Below are positions 16,274 to 24,583 of a stretch of DNA of 64,000 nt, one piece after another (the first letter of the stretch is position 1; the number at the start of each line of letters is the position of its first letter). The notes beneath the pieces are model-generated. The model saw only the letters and a program-made list of their open reading frames with translations, ran no database searches and was not told the origin of the DNA. Origin of the DNA: Vicinamibacteria bacterium (GTDB taxonomy: Bacteria > Acidobacteriota > Vicinamibacteria > Fen-336); contig DATMML010000036.1 in assembly GCA_035570235.1 (NCBI GenBank), forward strand, positions 1 to 64,000, read 5' to 3'. A program made the position numbers and the translations under genes.

Positions 16274-17139
16274 GGAGCCACCAGCGGCCCGTAGGCGTCC
16301 GGCCGCCGGTCGCGGAAGAACTGCCACACCGCGCGCACCTCGTCGATCATGTCCAGATTCAAGTCTGCCACCACCACCGCGTCCTTGTCCCGCGGCCCCT
16401 GGGCCAGGATCTTCCCCCGGGGATCGCAGAAATAGCTCTTGCCGTAGAACTCCCCCATCTTCCAGGGGGCCTCGAGACCCACGCGGTTGATGGCCCCCAC
16501 GAAGTAACCGTTGGCCACGGCGTGGGCGGGCTGCTCCAGCTCCCACAGATACTCCGAGAGACCGGCCACCGTGGCCGACGGGTTGAGGACAATCTCCGCC
16601 CCGTTCAAGCCCAGCGCGCGCGCCCCCTCCGGAAAGTGGCGGTCGTAGCAGATGTAGACGCCGACCTTGGCGTAGGCGGTCTCGAAGACCGGGTAGCCCA
16701 GGTTGCCTGGTCGGAAGTAAAACTTTTCCCAGAACCCGGGCTTGCAGTGGGGGATGTGGGTCTTGCGATACTTGCCCAGGTACTTTCCATCTGCATCGAT
16801 CACGGCCGCGGTGTTGTAGTAAATACCCGCCGCCTCCTCCTCGTAGACGGGCACGACCAACACCATGCGATGCTTGCGGGCCACTTTTCGCATGAGGGCC
16901 ACGGTGGGCCCTTCGGGCACCCGCTCCGTCAGGTCGTACCAACGGGTCTCCTGCTCCGCACAGAAGTAGGGGCCGTAGAAGAGCTCCTGGAGGCAGAGGA
17001 TCTTGACCTTCTGGCGGACGGCCTGGTCAATGAGCTTCAGGTGCTTCTCGACCATGGCCTTCTTGATGGCCGGCAGGCCGGCCTCGGGACCTTTCACGTT
17101 CCTGGCCTGGATGAGGCCGCAACGGACGATCCGGGGCAT
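16270..17139 (-). CDS. N-carbamoyl-beta-alanine amidohydrolase (beta-ureidopropionase), nitrilase family
   Basis: A 289-residue carbon-nitrogen hydrolase. The catalytic triad is complete: Glu52 in CLQELFYGPYF, Lys126 in KYRKTHIP, and Cys164 in VYICYDRHFPEG. LNPSATV and the overall length fit N-carbamoylputrescine amidase or beta-ureidopropionase; linkage to dihydropyrimidinase favours the latter. It releases CO2 and ammonia from N-carbamoyl-beta-alanine. ATG 17139 follows an AAGGAG site. It is the first gene of a minus-strand operon with the aldehyde dehydrogenase (4-base overlap) and probably the aminotransferase. Confidence 0.9.
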   Translation of the reverse strand: MPRIVRCGLIQARNVKGPEAGLPAIKKAMVEKHLKLIDQAVRQKVKILCLQELFYGPYFCAEQETRWYDLTERVPEGPTVALMRKVARKHRMVLVVPVYEEEAAGIYYNTAAVIDADGKYLGKYRKTHIPHCKPGFWEKFYFRPGNLGYPVFETAYAKVGVYICYDRHFPEGARALGLNGAEIVLNPSATVAGLSEYLWELEQPAHAVANGYFVGAINRVGLEAPWKMGEFYGKSYFCDPRGKILAQGPRDKDAVVVADLNLDMIDEVRAVWQFFRDRRPDAYGPLVAP

Positions 17140-17234
17140 GGGAATCTCCTTATCCTCTGGGCGGGCGACAGTATGCCACGGGTGGTGGGACTTCTCCCAG
17201 CGGGGAGCGCCGCTTTTGGGTCTAAACTGGCGAC

Positions 17235-17915
17235 ATGAAGAAAAAGATGATGGCGCTCGCCCTGCTCGTCGCCCAGCCCCTGGCCGCCCAGGTCAAAGAG
17301 ACGAACCGGCTCGACGCCTGCCGCGAGGTGTTGCAGGAGGTCTTGGACATGCCCGAGGGCATCCCCCGCGACCTCCTGGCCAAGGCGGAGTGCGTGATCG
17401 TGATCCCCAGCGCCAAGAAGTTTGCCCTCGGTTTCGGGGGGCGCTTCGGCAAGGGAGCGGCCGTATGCCGGACGGGTGGCCGCGGTCCGTGGGGTCCCCC
17501 CCTCATGGTCAGCATCGGGGGGGGGAACTTCGGACTCCAGATCGGGGGGGAGGCCGTGGACCTCGTCTTCTTGGTCATGAACCGCAAGGGGATGGAGCAC
17601 CTCCTGCAGAGCCAGTTCACGCTCGGGGCGGACGCTTCCGTGGCCGCGGGGCCCAAGGGCCGGAACGCGGAGGCCGCCACGGACATCCAAATGTACGCAG
17701 AGATACTCACCTACTCCCGCAGCCGGGGGCTTTTCGCGGGGATCGCGATCGATGGTGCCGTCATCAAGCAAGACAAAGACGGCAACGAGCGCGTCTACGG
17801 CGACGCGGTGAGCCCGAAAGCTCTCCTTTTCACCCCCGGCCAGGCCATCCCCCCCGCGGGGAAGGCCCTAGTAGATGCCCTCCGCGGGATCTCCCCGGAG
17901 AAGACCGGCCCCTAG
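17235..17915 (+). CDS. Secreted SYLF/YSC84 lipid-binding domain protein
   Basis: A 226-residue protein with an N-terminal signal peptide (MKKKMMALALLVAQPLAAQ) followed by a single Ysc84/SYLF domain. The motifs PRDLLAKAECVIVIPSAKK, GGNFGLQIGGEAVDLVFLVMN and the closing AEILTYSRSRGLFAGIAIDGAVIKQD are typical. Eukaryotic SYLF domains bind phosphoinositides; bacterial exported members are poorly characterised. It is divergent from the beta-ureidopropionase operon and its end is 12 bases from the convergent TRAP permease. No role in the pyrimidine pathway is implied. Confidence 0.88.
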   Translation: MKKKMMALALLVAQPLAAQVKETNRLDACREVLQEVLDMPEGIPRDLLAKAECVIVIPSAKKFALGFGGRFGKGAAVCRTGGRGPWGPPLMVSIGGGNFGLQIGGEAVDLVFLVMNRKGMEHLLQSQFTLGADASVAAGPKGRNAEAATDIQMYAEILTYSRSRGLFAGIAIDGAVIKQDKDGNERVYGDAVSPKALLFTPGQAIPPAGKALVDALRGISPEKTGP

Positions 17916-17927
17916 CCCCGTCGTCGT

Positions 17928-19757
17928 CTAAAGAGGGCGGTGGGAGCCGAGGAGTCTCACGAGACCCTCCGACATGCTCGGCACGTAGGTGATGAGAAGA
18001 ACGGCCAAGGCCATGATCAGCAGGAAGGGGAAGGCGTTCTTGGTGACCTCGGTCAGGGGTTTGTTGAAGCGGGAGGAAGAGAGGAAGAGGTTCAGGCCGA
18101 AGGGAGGGGTGAGGAAGCCCAGCTCCAGGTTGGCCAGGAAAATCACCCCCAGATGGAGCGGCTCCACCCCGAAGGCGGCTCCCAGGGGCACGATGAGGGG
18201 CGCTATGGCCACGATGGCCGCGTAGATCTCGACCAATGACCCCACGAACAGGAGGAGGGCATTTAGGGTCAGGAGGAAGAGGAACTGGGAGTGGATGTGG
18301 GCCTTGACCGCGGTCACCAGCAGGTCCGGGATCTGGGCGTCCACGATGTAGCTGGTGATGCCCATGGCCGCGCTCAGCAGGATCAAGACCGCGCCCGTGA
18401 GAACGGAAGACTTGATGAGCGCCCCCGGCAGGGTCCGCAGCGGGTGCAGATCACGGATGATGAAGCACTCCACGACCACCGCGTAGACCAGAGCGGCGGC
18501 CGCGGTCTCCACCATGGAGGCCCGCCCGCTCGCGAAGAGCCCCACCACGAAGAAAGGCAGGAGCAGCTCCCATTTGGCCCTCCAGGTCGCGGCCAGGACC
18601 TCGCGGCCGGCGAAGGGTTGGCGGGAGGTCTTCAGGCCGCGCCCCACGTAGATTCCGTAGGCCGCGACGAGGACGATCATGAGGATGCCGGGGAGCAGCC
18701 CCGCCAGATACAGAGAGTCGGCGGGCACGCTCTGCTCCCGGGTGCCGGCCACCACGCTGTAGAGGATCACGGGCAGGCTGGGGGGGAAGAGGAGGCCCAG
18801 GCTTCCGGCAGCGGTCACTAGGCCGAGGGAGAAACCCTCCGGGTACCCGTCGTCCTTCAGCATGGGGTACAAGAGGCCCCCCACGGCTATGATGGTGACC
18901 CCCGAGCCCCCCGTGAACGTGGTGAAGAGGGCCAGGACCGCGGTCACGATGACAGCCAGCCCCCCCGGCATCCAACCGAGCAGGGACCGGAAGAAGCGCA
19001 GCAAGCGTGCGGACGCTCCGCTCTCGGCGAGGAGGTAGCCGCAGGCGGTCAGCAACGGGATCGCGGGCAGGGTGGGGGACGCGATGAGGCGGTAAATCTC
19101 GGCGGAGACCGCGGCGACGGGGATGCCCTCCCGGAAGAAGAAAAAGAGGGAGAGAGCGCCCATGGCCACGAAGACGGGCGTGCCCAGAACTAGGGCGGCC
19201 AGGATCAAGACCACCACCACGCCCGTGAGCGAGTTCGCGGCCTCGGGGGCGAGGCCGAGGGCGAAGATGGCGGGGATGGCCAGGAGGGCGAGGAGCCGTC
19301 CTCTCCATCCGGTCGAGGCCCGCCAGGCGAAGCGCAGGGCCATGAGGCCCAGAGCGACCGGCATCACAAGCTCGCTGACCCACTCCGGGATCCCGTTGGG
19401 TAGGACGTTTCCTTGCTGCCGATTGGCGCCGATCAGGCCCAGGGATGCGTAGGTCAGGACGGCCACCGTCGCCGCGGAGATTGCGGCGGCCATGACGCGG
19501 CCCACGCGGCGAACCCGTCCCTCCCCGAATAACTCGGCCGTAGAAAGGGTCAAGTGCCTCCCCTCGCGGGTGGCGAGGAGGCCGCCCAGGAAGGCCAGCC
19601 ACAGGGTGAGCTGCTGCAGATAGGCGGCGCCCCCCGGAACATGGAAGCCGCCCAGGGGGCGTCCCAGCATGTTCACCAGGGGCAGCAACGCGGCCAGGGC
19701 CAAGGCCGCGATCAGCGTCCACTCCTCCAACCGGCGGAGCGCGGCCGGGAGAGTCAA
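17928..19757 (-). CDS. TRAP transporter fused small and large permease (DctQM)
   Basis: A 609-residue membrane protein. The first 170 residues have four hydrophobic segments of the DctQ small permease (LPLVNMLGRPLGGFHVPGG, TLWLAFLGGLLATREGRHL). From about residue 175 the DctM large permease follows with about 12 segments and family motifs (LTACGYLLAESG, FTTFTGGSGVTIIAVGGLLYPML, LGFLTPPFGLNLFLSSSRF). Fusion of Q and M is known in the family. With the periplasmic binding protein it forms a Na+-driven importer for an organic acid or similar solute. Its ATG overlaps the end of the dctP-like gene by four bases. Confidence 0.92.
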   Translation of the reverse strand: MTLPAALRRLEEWTLIAALALAALLPLVNMLGRPLGGFHVPGGAAYLQQLTLWLAFLGGLLATREGRHLTLSTAELFGEGRVRRVGRVMAAAISAATVAVLTYASLGLIGANRQQGNVLPNGIPEWVSELVMPVALGLMALRFAWRASTGWRGRLLALLAIPAIFALGLAPEAANSLTGVVVVLILAALVLGTPVFVAMGALSLFFFFREGIPVAAVSAEIYRLIASPTLPAIPLLTACGYLLAESGASARLLRFFRSLLGWMPGGLAVIVTAVLALFTTFTGGSGVTIIAVGGLLYPMLKDDGYPEGFSLGLVTAAGSLGLLFPPSLPVILYSVVAGTREQSVPADSLYLAGLLPGILMIVLVAAYGIYVGRGLKTSRQPFAGREVLAATWRAKWELLLPFFVVGLFASGRASMVETAAAALVYAVVVECFIIRDLHPLRTLPGALIKSSVLTGAVLILLSAAMGITSYIVDAQIPDLLVTAVKAHIHSQFLFLLTLNALLLFVGSLVEIYAAIVAIAPLIVPLGAAFGVEPLHLGVIFLANLELGFLTPPFGLNLFLSSSRFNKPLTEVTKNAFPFLLIMALAVLLITYVPSMSEGLVRLLGSHRPL

Positions 19758-20818
19758 CGGCTGGCCGCGCCGCCGCGCTTGCGGTACTCGTCCCGATAGC
19801 GCAAAGCCGCGTCGAAGGCTTCCGCGGGCACGATCTGCCCACGGATCTTCGGGTACATTGCCTCAGTCAGCTTGTACCACTCGGCCCTCTGTTTGGGGCT
19901 CACGGGAACCACAGTGACCCCCCGCTTCTTCATCGCCTCCACGTCCTTGGCCTCGCTCTGCCGGACCTCCTGCTGCAACCGCCGGCCGGCTTCGCGCGTG
20001 GCCTCCATCATGGCGGGCCTGAGGTCGGCGGGGATTTTCTCCCAGGTGGACTTGGTGATCAGGGTCGCGCCCAACAGGAGCTGCCAGCGCAGGTCGGTCA
20101 TGTTTCGCGCGTAGTTGAAGAACTGGGAGATCACCGCCACCTGAGGCGGGGAGCCGAGCGCGTTCACGAGACCGGTTTGGAGGGCGGTGGAAATCTCCGT
20201 GGAGGGGAGGGGCACGGGATTGAAGCCCGCCGAGCGCCACACCTCCACCGCCTGGGTGTCCCCCGCCCAGGAGAAGAGCTTGAGGGCGCGCAGGTCGTCG
20301 GGAACCGCCACCGGTTTCTGGGTGAAGAAGTGGACCCAGCCGCCGTCCGCCCAGTTCAGGACGATGAAGCCCTTCGCCTCGAGGCTCGCCTCCAGCCGAG
20401 GTTGCATCTTCTCCAGAACGTAATAGACCTCCTCGTAGGAGTCGTACATCAGGGGGACCCCGAGGGCGTAGACGGACTTGTCGATCTCAGCCACCCCCAC
20501 TTCGGTGAGCACGCCCGCGTTCAGCGTCTCCAGCCGCATCTTGCGGACCACGTCGGGGTCGTCGCCGGCCACGCCCCCCGGGAAGAGACGGACCACCACC
20601 CGCCCCCCGGAGATCGTCTTCCACTTCTCCAGCGTCTCCTTGAGGACCAGGTGCCAAGACGACCCCTCGGGCACGAGCGTCGCCATGCGCACGATCAGGG
20701 GAGCCTGGGCGGCGGCCCCGGGCATGGCGCGGACCGCGAGGGTGGCCCCCGCGAGCGCGCCCGCCGCGGCCAGTGCCGCCGCGCGTGCCAACCTCGTTCT
20801 GGGAAAGAGTCGATGCAT
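19754..20818 (-). CDS. TRAP transporter periplasmic solute-binding protein (DctP family)
   Basis: A 354-residue exported protein with a signal peptide (LARAAALAAAGALAGATLAVRAMPGAAAQA). The mature part begins with the DctP pattern IVRMATLVPEGSSWHLVLKETLEKWKTISGGRVVVRLFPGG. The segment ALKLFSWAGDTQAVEVWRSAGFNPVPLPSTEISTALQTGLVNALG corresponds to the conserved ligand-binding region, but a typical arginine ligand for carboxylates is not obvious in it. It sits between the TPR lipoprotein TatT and the fused permease, and matches the TatP type that works with TatT. Substrate is unknown. Confidence 0.9.
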   Translation of the reverse strand: MHRLFPRTRLARAAALAAAGALAGATLAVRAMPGAAAQAPLIVRMATLVPEGSSWHLVLKETLEKWKTISGGRVVVRLFPGGVAGDDPDVVRKMRLETLNAGVLTEVGVAEIDKSVYALGVPLMYDSYEEVYYVLEKMQPRLEASLEAKGFIVLNWADGGWVHFFTQKPVAVPDDLRALKLFSWAGDTQAVEVWRSAGFNPVPLPSTEISTALQTGLVNALGSPPQVAVISQFFNYARNMTDLRWQLLLGATLITKSTWEKIPADLRPAMMEATREAGRRLQQEVRQSEAKDVEAMKKRGVTVVPVSPKQRAEWYKLTEAMYPKIRGQIVPAEAFDAALRYRDEYRKRGGAASR

Positions 20819-20827
20819 GAAATCTCC

Positions 20828-21745
20828 CTACTCGATGAAGAGCTCGTCGACGCGGGACAGGAGCCAGCGCGCCCGCCTCTGGGCGAGCAGGTTGGCCAGC
20901 CGCTGGTTGGTCGCCTTGTTCGCGTCCACCGCCAGGGCCTTCTGCAGGAGGGCCACGAACTCCTTCCGGTCCTGCCGTGAAACCGCAGCGCTCTCAGCGT
21001 AGGTCACATAGGGCCAGGCCCGCTGTCCCTTGGAGAGCTCGAGGGACCGCTCCAGGTGCTGGCGGGCTCGCTCCAGGGAGCCTCCGACCGAGGCCCGGCC
21101 GGCCTCGTAAGCGATGAAGAAGTCGTGCGCGGAGCCCAGATCGTACCCCTCGTCCAGCTCGAGCGACCGCTTCATCAGGGCCTCGGCCAGGCGCTGGTCG
21201 GCGGAGAGCTCGGAGTCGTTGATGGAGATGGAGATCGCCGCGCCCCAGGCGTTGGCCGTCCAGTAGAGCAGGGGTACGTGCTGCTTACGGGTGCTCTGCA
21301 GCGCCGCGGACGGGTCGGCGCGCAGCCGGTCACGAAAGCCAGGGAAATCCACCTCCAACCCCCGGAGGCCATACTCGAGGGCCCGCAGGTACAGCTTCCG
21401 GGCCCGCGTGCGCAAGGCCGTGGCCCGGGCGAGGTCCTGGGCCTCGATGAAGTCCCCCTCTTCCTGGACGAAGGCATAGGCGTACTGCGTGAAGCCGCTG
21501 GCCGTCGCGTAGAGGAGCCCCTTGTGGCGGGGCGACTCCAAGAGGAGGCCCTCCATGGTCTTGAGACCAAAGGGTATAGCGTCCCGAACCAGCTCCGGGT
21601 CCTCGTCGGAGGCGAAGTTCGAGCCTCCTTTGGCGAGTGCGTTCCCCAGCGAATTCACGGCGATCGATCGGAGAGAGCAACCGGGAAGGGCGAGGGCGGA
21701 CACGGTGAACGCGACGGCGAGCAGGGTCGGGTTGTCCCGCTTCAT
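20828..21745 (-). CDS. TRAP-associated TPR lipoprotein TatT
   Basis: A 305-residue protein with a lipoprotein signal peptide ending at ALPGC (Cys23). The mature protein is all helical with tetratricopeptide-like repeats, for example RTRARKLYLRALEYGLRGLEVDFPGF and the C-terminal VALLQKALAVDANKATNQRLANLLAQRRARWLL. It matches the TatT family, first described in Treponema pallidum, in which a TPR trimer docks with the periplasmic binding protein TatP. A strong AAGGAGGAGG site precedes the ATG. It is the first gene of a tatT-dctP-dctQM operon, with a 9-base gap to dctP. The ligand of the T. pallidum system is unsettled; hydrophobic molecules have been suggested. Confidence 0.85.
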   Translation of the reverse strand: MKRDNPTLLAVAFTVSALALPGCSLRSIAVNSLGNALAKGGSNFASDEDPELVRDAIPFGLKTMEGLLLESPRHKGLLYATASGFTQYAYAFVQEEGDFIEAQDLARATALRTRARKLYLRALEYGLRGLEVDFPGFRDRLRADPSAALQSTRKQHVPLLYWTANAWGAAISISINDSELSADQRLAEALMKRSLELDEGYDLGSAHDFFIAYEAGRASVGGSLERARQHLERSLELSKGQRAWPYVTYAESAAVSRQDRKEFVALLQKALAVDANKATNQRLANLLAQRRARWLLSRVDELFIE

Positions 21746-21896
21746 CCTCCTCCTTGCGCTTCCGATTGTAGCATCCGTCCGCGCGCGCTCCCGCCGCCGC
21801 CTGGCGGGCCCGAAGGACCCGGTCCACCATGACCGCGCTCGGGCCCGGCCTCGGCGGAGGGGTGGTGCGGAGGGCGCCCCGGCCCCCGGCCGGCCG

Positions 21897-22682
21897 TCAT
21901 CGCTTGGCCCAGAGGAGGATCCGCTTGTAGGGAAGGAAGTAGGGACGACTGTCCGCCAGGGCGGGGAGGAGCCGCTCCCGATAGCGCTCTTGGAAGAGCG
22001 AAAAAAGATCGGGGGAGAGGCGCTGCTGATAGTCGGTGAGGAGCGTTCCCTTCGTCCACTCCACGACCTCCTCGCGCGACTTCAGCCGATGTCCGTAGAC
22101 CTGGAGCCGAACCTGCTGCTCTTGATAGGCCAGCCGATCCAGGCTGAGCGCATACTCCTCGGGCGGCAGGACGGGCGAACGCCGAACGTATCCCCCGAGT
22201 GCTTCTCGAAAGGGGGCCTCCCCCGCTACTTGGGCGGCTACCGTCTGCGAGAGATGGTCGTGGTTCGCGGGCACCTGGATGGCGAGTTGTCCGCCAGGTG
22301 CGAGCAGGCTCGCTAGGGAGCGCAGGAGGTGGTCGTGCTCCGGCACCCAGTGGAGGGCGGCGTTCGAGAAGATCAGGTCCCAAGGTGCCTCCCCGGTCCG
22401 CGCGGCGGCAAACTGGAGGATCTCGTTCTTCTCGAAGCGCAGGCCATCTGCCGCGTGGGCCCGGCTCTCGGCCAGCATGGCCGCGGAGCTGTCGATCCCG
22501 AGCGTCTCGCGGGCCCCAAGATGCCGGTGAAGTCTGCGGGTCAGCTCGCCGGTGCCGCAGCCCAGGTCCACCACCCGCATCCCGGGCTGGGGCCGCACCA
22601 GGTTCAAGAGGTCGAAAAAGGGCTGGCTGCGCTCCTCGTGGAAGCGGTTGTACTGCCTAGGGTCCCACGCGTCCTCCGCCAT
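21897..22682 (-). CDS. Trans-aconitate 2-methyltransferase-like enzyme
   Basis: A 261-residue class I SAM methyltransferase. The start WDPRQYNRFHEERSQPFFDLL and the SAM-binding VVDLGCGTGELTRRL are characteristic of trans-aconitate methyltransferase (Tam), as are NAALHWVPEHDHLL and IQVPANHDH. The enzyme esterifies trans-aconitate, removing an inhibitor of aconitase. Family members also methylate other small acids, so the substrate is probable rather than certain. No strong ribosome binding site is visible and the gene appears monocistronic, 151 bases downstream of the start of tatT in divergent-free tandem orientation. Confidence 0.82.
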   Translation of the reverse strand: MAEDAWDPRQYNRFHEERSQPFFDLLNLVRPQPGMRVVDLGCGTGELTRRLHRHLGARETLGIDSSAAMLAESRAHAADGLRFEKNEILQFAAARTGEAPWDLIFSNAALHWVPEHDHLLRSLASLLAPGGQLAIQVPANHDHLSQTVAAQVAGEAPFREALGGYVRRSPVLPPEEYALSLDRLAYQEQQVRLQVYGHRLKSREEVVEWTKGTLLTDYQQRLSPDLFSLFQERYRERLLPALADSRPYFLPYKRILLWAKR

Positions 22683-23053
22683 TAAGAGGCCTCCCGCCCC
22701 GAAAGGCCTAGGCTAACCCAAGTCCCTTTCTTCCGCCGACCGCTCCGCGAATCGCATCGCGGGAGGGGTCCCGATGGAACGACGGTTGCGGCATCTCTAG
22801 AACGGAAGGAGGGTCCATGGACCGACGAGCCAAGGAGTTCCTGACCGCGTTCTCTCGGGCTGCACAGCTTGTCCGGCGGGTCCGGGCCTGTCCCCAACCC
22901 ACACCGGCGCGACCGAATACTTCTAGGATGTGGCTCGTCTGCGCGCCATCGCGGACGGTCTGGTCCGGCGCGGATTTGGCCGCGGGCCGCCTTTGTGCGC
23001 TCGGAAAGGGTGAGGGGACCACGCCGAGGTGACGTCTCCCAACCCCAAGATAC
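22683..23053. other. Intergenic region with one imperfect hairpin and a weak short frame
   Basis: No convincing gene is seen in these 371 bases. An imperfect hairpin pairs CTCCGCGA (22743-22750) with TCGCGGGAG (22757-22765) with a one-base bulge. A plus-strand frame of 71 codons starts at ATG 22817 with a good AAGGAGG site, but its protein turns proline- and arginine-rich after 24 residues and resembles no family; it may be the remnant of a lost gene. Confidence 0.4.
22817..23032 (+). pseudogene. Possible small ORF or gene remnant
   Basis: The frame starts at ATG with an AAGGAGG site at ideal spacing and encodes MDRRAKEFLTAFSRAAQLVRRVRAC, which is plausible coding sequence. After that the composition changes to PQPTPARPNTSRMWLVCAPSRTVWSG, which looks non-coding. 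I therefore suspect a decayed start of a gene, though a true small protein cannot be excluded. Confidence 0.2.
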
Positions 23054-24583
23054 CTAGTTCGAGCCTCGAATCAGGCCCTCCGCCCGCAAGAATTCCACGG
23101 CCACGTCGGCCGGCGCGCGGTGCCCGCCGTCGACTTCTTGGTTCATGCGGCGCATGGCCGACTCCGGAATGAGTCCGGCCAAGGAAGCGAGCGCGGCCTC
23201 CAGGCCGGGATGTAGGGCGAGGCGGGCCGTGTTCGCCACCGGCACCGCGTCATAGGGGGGGAAGTACCGCCGATCATCGTCGAGCACCACGAGATCGAGG
23301 GCGTCAATAAGCCCGTCGGTGGCGCTGCCCACCACGAGGTCGACTTGGTTCTGGGCGAGGGCTTGATAGAGCAGCCCCAGATCCATCTCGCGGGGACGCA
23401 GTCCGAGGCGAAAGCCGTAGGTCTGCGATAGTCCGGACAGGCCGTCCGGACGCTCCAAGAACTCACCGAAGAGACCGACGCGCAACGTAGCGGCGTGGGG
23501 AGCGAGATCGGAGATGCGGGAGATGCCGTGAGCGCGGGCAAAGGGGCGGCGCATGACGAGGGCGAAGGTGTTGTTGAAACCGAGGGGTGGTCCCACGTTG
23601 AGGCCCATTCCTCTATACGCCTCGCGGACAGTGGCGAGCACGCGCGCGGAGTCCGCGGTGGCCGGGCGCTTCAGGATGTCGGTGAGGGCGGTGCCCGTGT
23701 ATTCGACATAGACGTCAAGCTGACCGGACCTCACCGCCTCATGACAAAGGATAGTACCCCCGAGATTGAGCCGACGGTCGACGGGGAAGCCGCGCGCCTC
23801 CAGGAGGGTGGAGATCACCTGCCCCAGGATGACCTGTTCCGTGAAGTTCTTTGAGCCCACCACCACCGCTCGAGACGCGGGGCGGGCGCCGCTGGCCAGG
23901 GCCAAGCCGAGGGCCGCGGTCAAGGCCAAGGCGAGACCGGCGGCCGCGTAGGCCGGCCGTCGACTCCCCTCCACTGCGCCCAGCAGGCCGTCGGCCAGGA
24001 GCGCCAGGAGCGCGGCGGGGATGGCCCCGGCCAGGATGAGCCGGGTGTCCACGGTGGCGAGGCCACGAAAGACGTACGTTCCCAGGCCGCCCGCCCCGAT
24101 CGCAGCCGCGATGGTAGCGCTGCCCACCGAGACCACGGCCGCGATGCGCACGCCGGACAGGATCACGGGCAGGGCGAGCGGGAGCTCGACCATCCGCAGC
24201 CGCTGGCCCGTGGTCATGCCCAGGCCGGTGGCGGCTTCGACCGCGGCCGGGTCCACCTGGCGGATGCCGGTGTAGGTGTTCCGCATTATGGGCAGGAGGG
24301 CGTAGAGCACGAGGGCCACCACGGCGGTGCGGGTCCCGATGCCGCCGATGAAGGGGATGGGGATCAGGAAACCGAAGAGGGCCAGGCTGGGAATGGTCTG
24401 GGCCAGGCTGGCGAAGCCCAGGAGCGGGCGGGCCAGGCGCGGAGAGCGCGTCATGGCGACGCCCAAGGGCAAGCCCAAGACGACGGCCAGGACGGTGGAG
24501 ACGAGCACGAGGATCACGTGCTGGCCCGTGAGCGCGAAGAGTTCGACCCTTCGCTCCACGAGGAAGGCGAGAAATTCGGTCAT
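23054..24583 (-). CDS. Osmoprotectant ABC transporter, fused permease and substrate-binding protein
   Basis: A 509-residue fusion. Residues 1-215 are an OpuCB/OpuBB-type permease with the EAA-like loop (DPAAVEAATGLGMTTGQRLRMVELPLALPVI) and about six membrane segments. From about residue 235 a periplasmic OpuAC/OpuCC binding protein follows, starting VVVGSKNFTEQVILGQVISTLLEARG, with YVEYTGTAL typical of glycine betaine, carnitine or choline binding proteins. It should import a quaternary ammonium osmoprotectant. The ATG overlaps the end of the ATPase gene by four bases (ATGA). Such fusions are known and assemble as dimers with the ATPase. Confidence 0.92.
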   Translation of the reverse strand: MTEFLAFLVERRVELFALTGQHVILVLVSTVLAVVLGLPLGVAMTRSPRLARPLLGFASLAQTIPSLALFGFLIPIPFIGGIGTRTAVVALVLYALLPIMRNTYTGIRQVDPAAVEAATGLGMTTGQRLRMVELPLALPVILSGVRIAAVVSVGSATIAAAIGAGGLGTYVFRGLATVDTRLILAGAIPAALLALLADGLLGAVEGSRRPAYAAAGLALALTAALGLALASGARPASRAVVVGSKNFTEQVILGQVISTLLEARGFPVDRRLNLGGTILCHEAVRSGQLDVYVEYTGTALTDILKRPATADSARVLATVREAYRGMGLNVGPPLGFNNTFALVMRRPFARAHGISRISDLAPHAATLRVGLFGEFLERPDGLSGLSQTYGFRLGLRPREMDLGLLYQALAQNQVDLVVGSATDGLIDALDLVVLDDDRRYFPPYDAVPVANTARLALHPGLEAALASLAGLIPESAMRRMNQEVDGGHRAPADVAVEFLRAEGLIRGSN

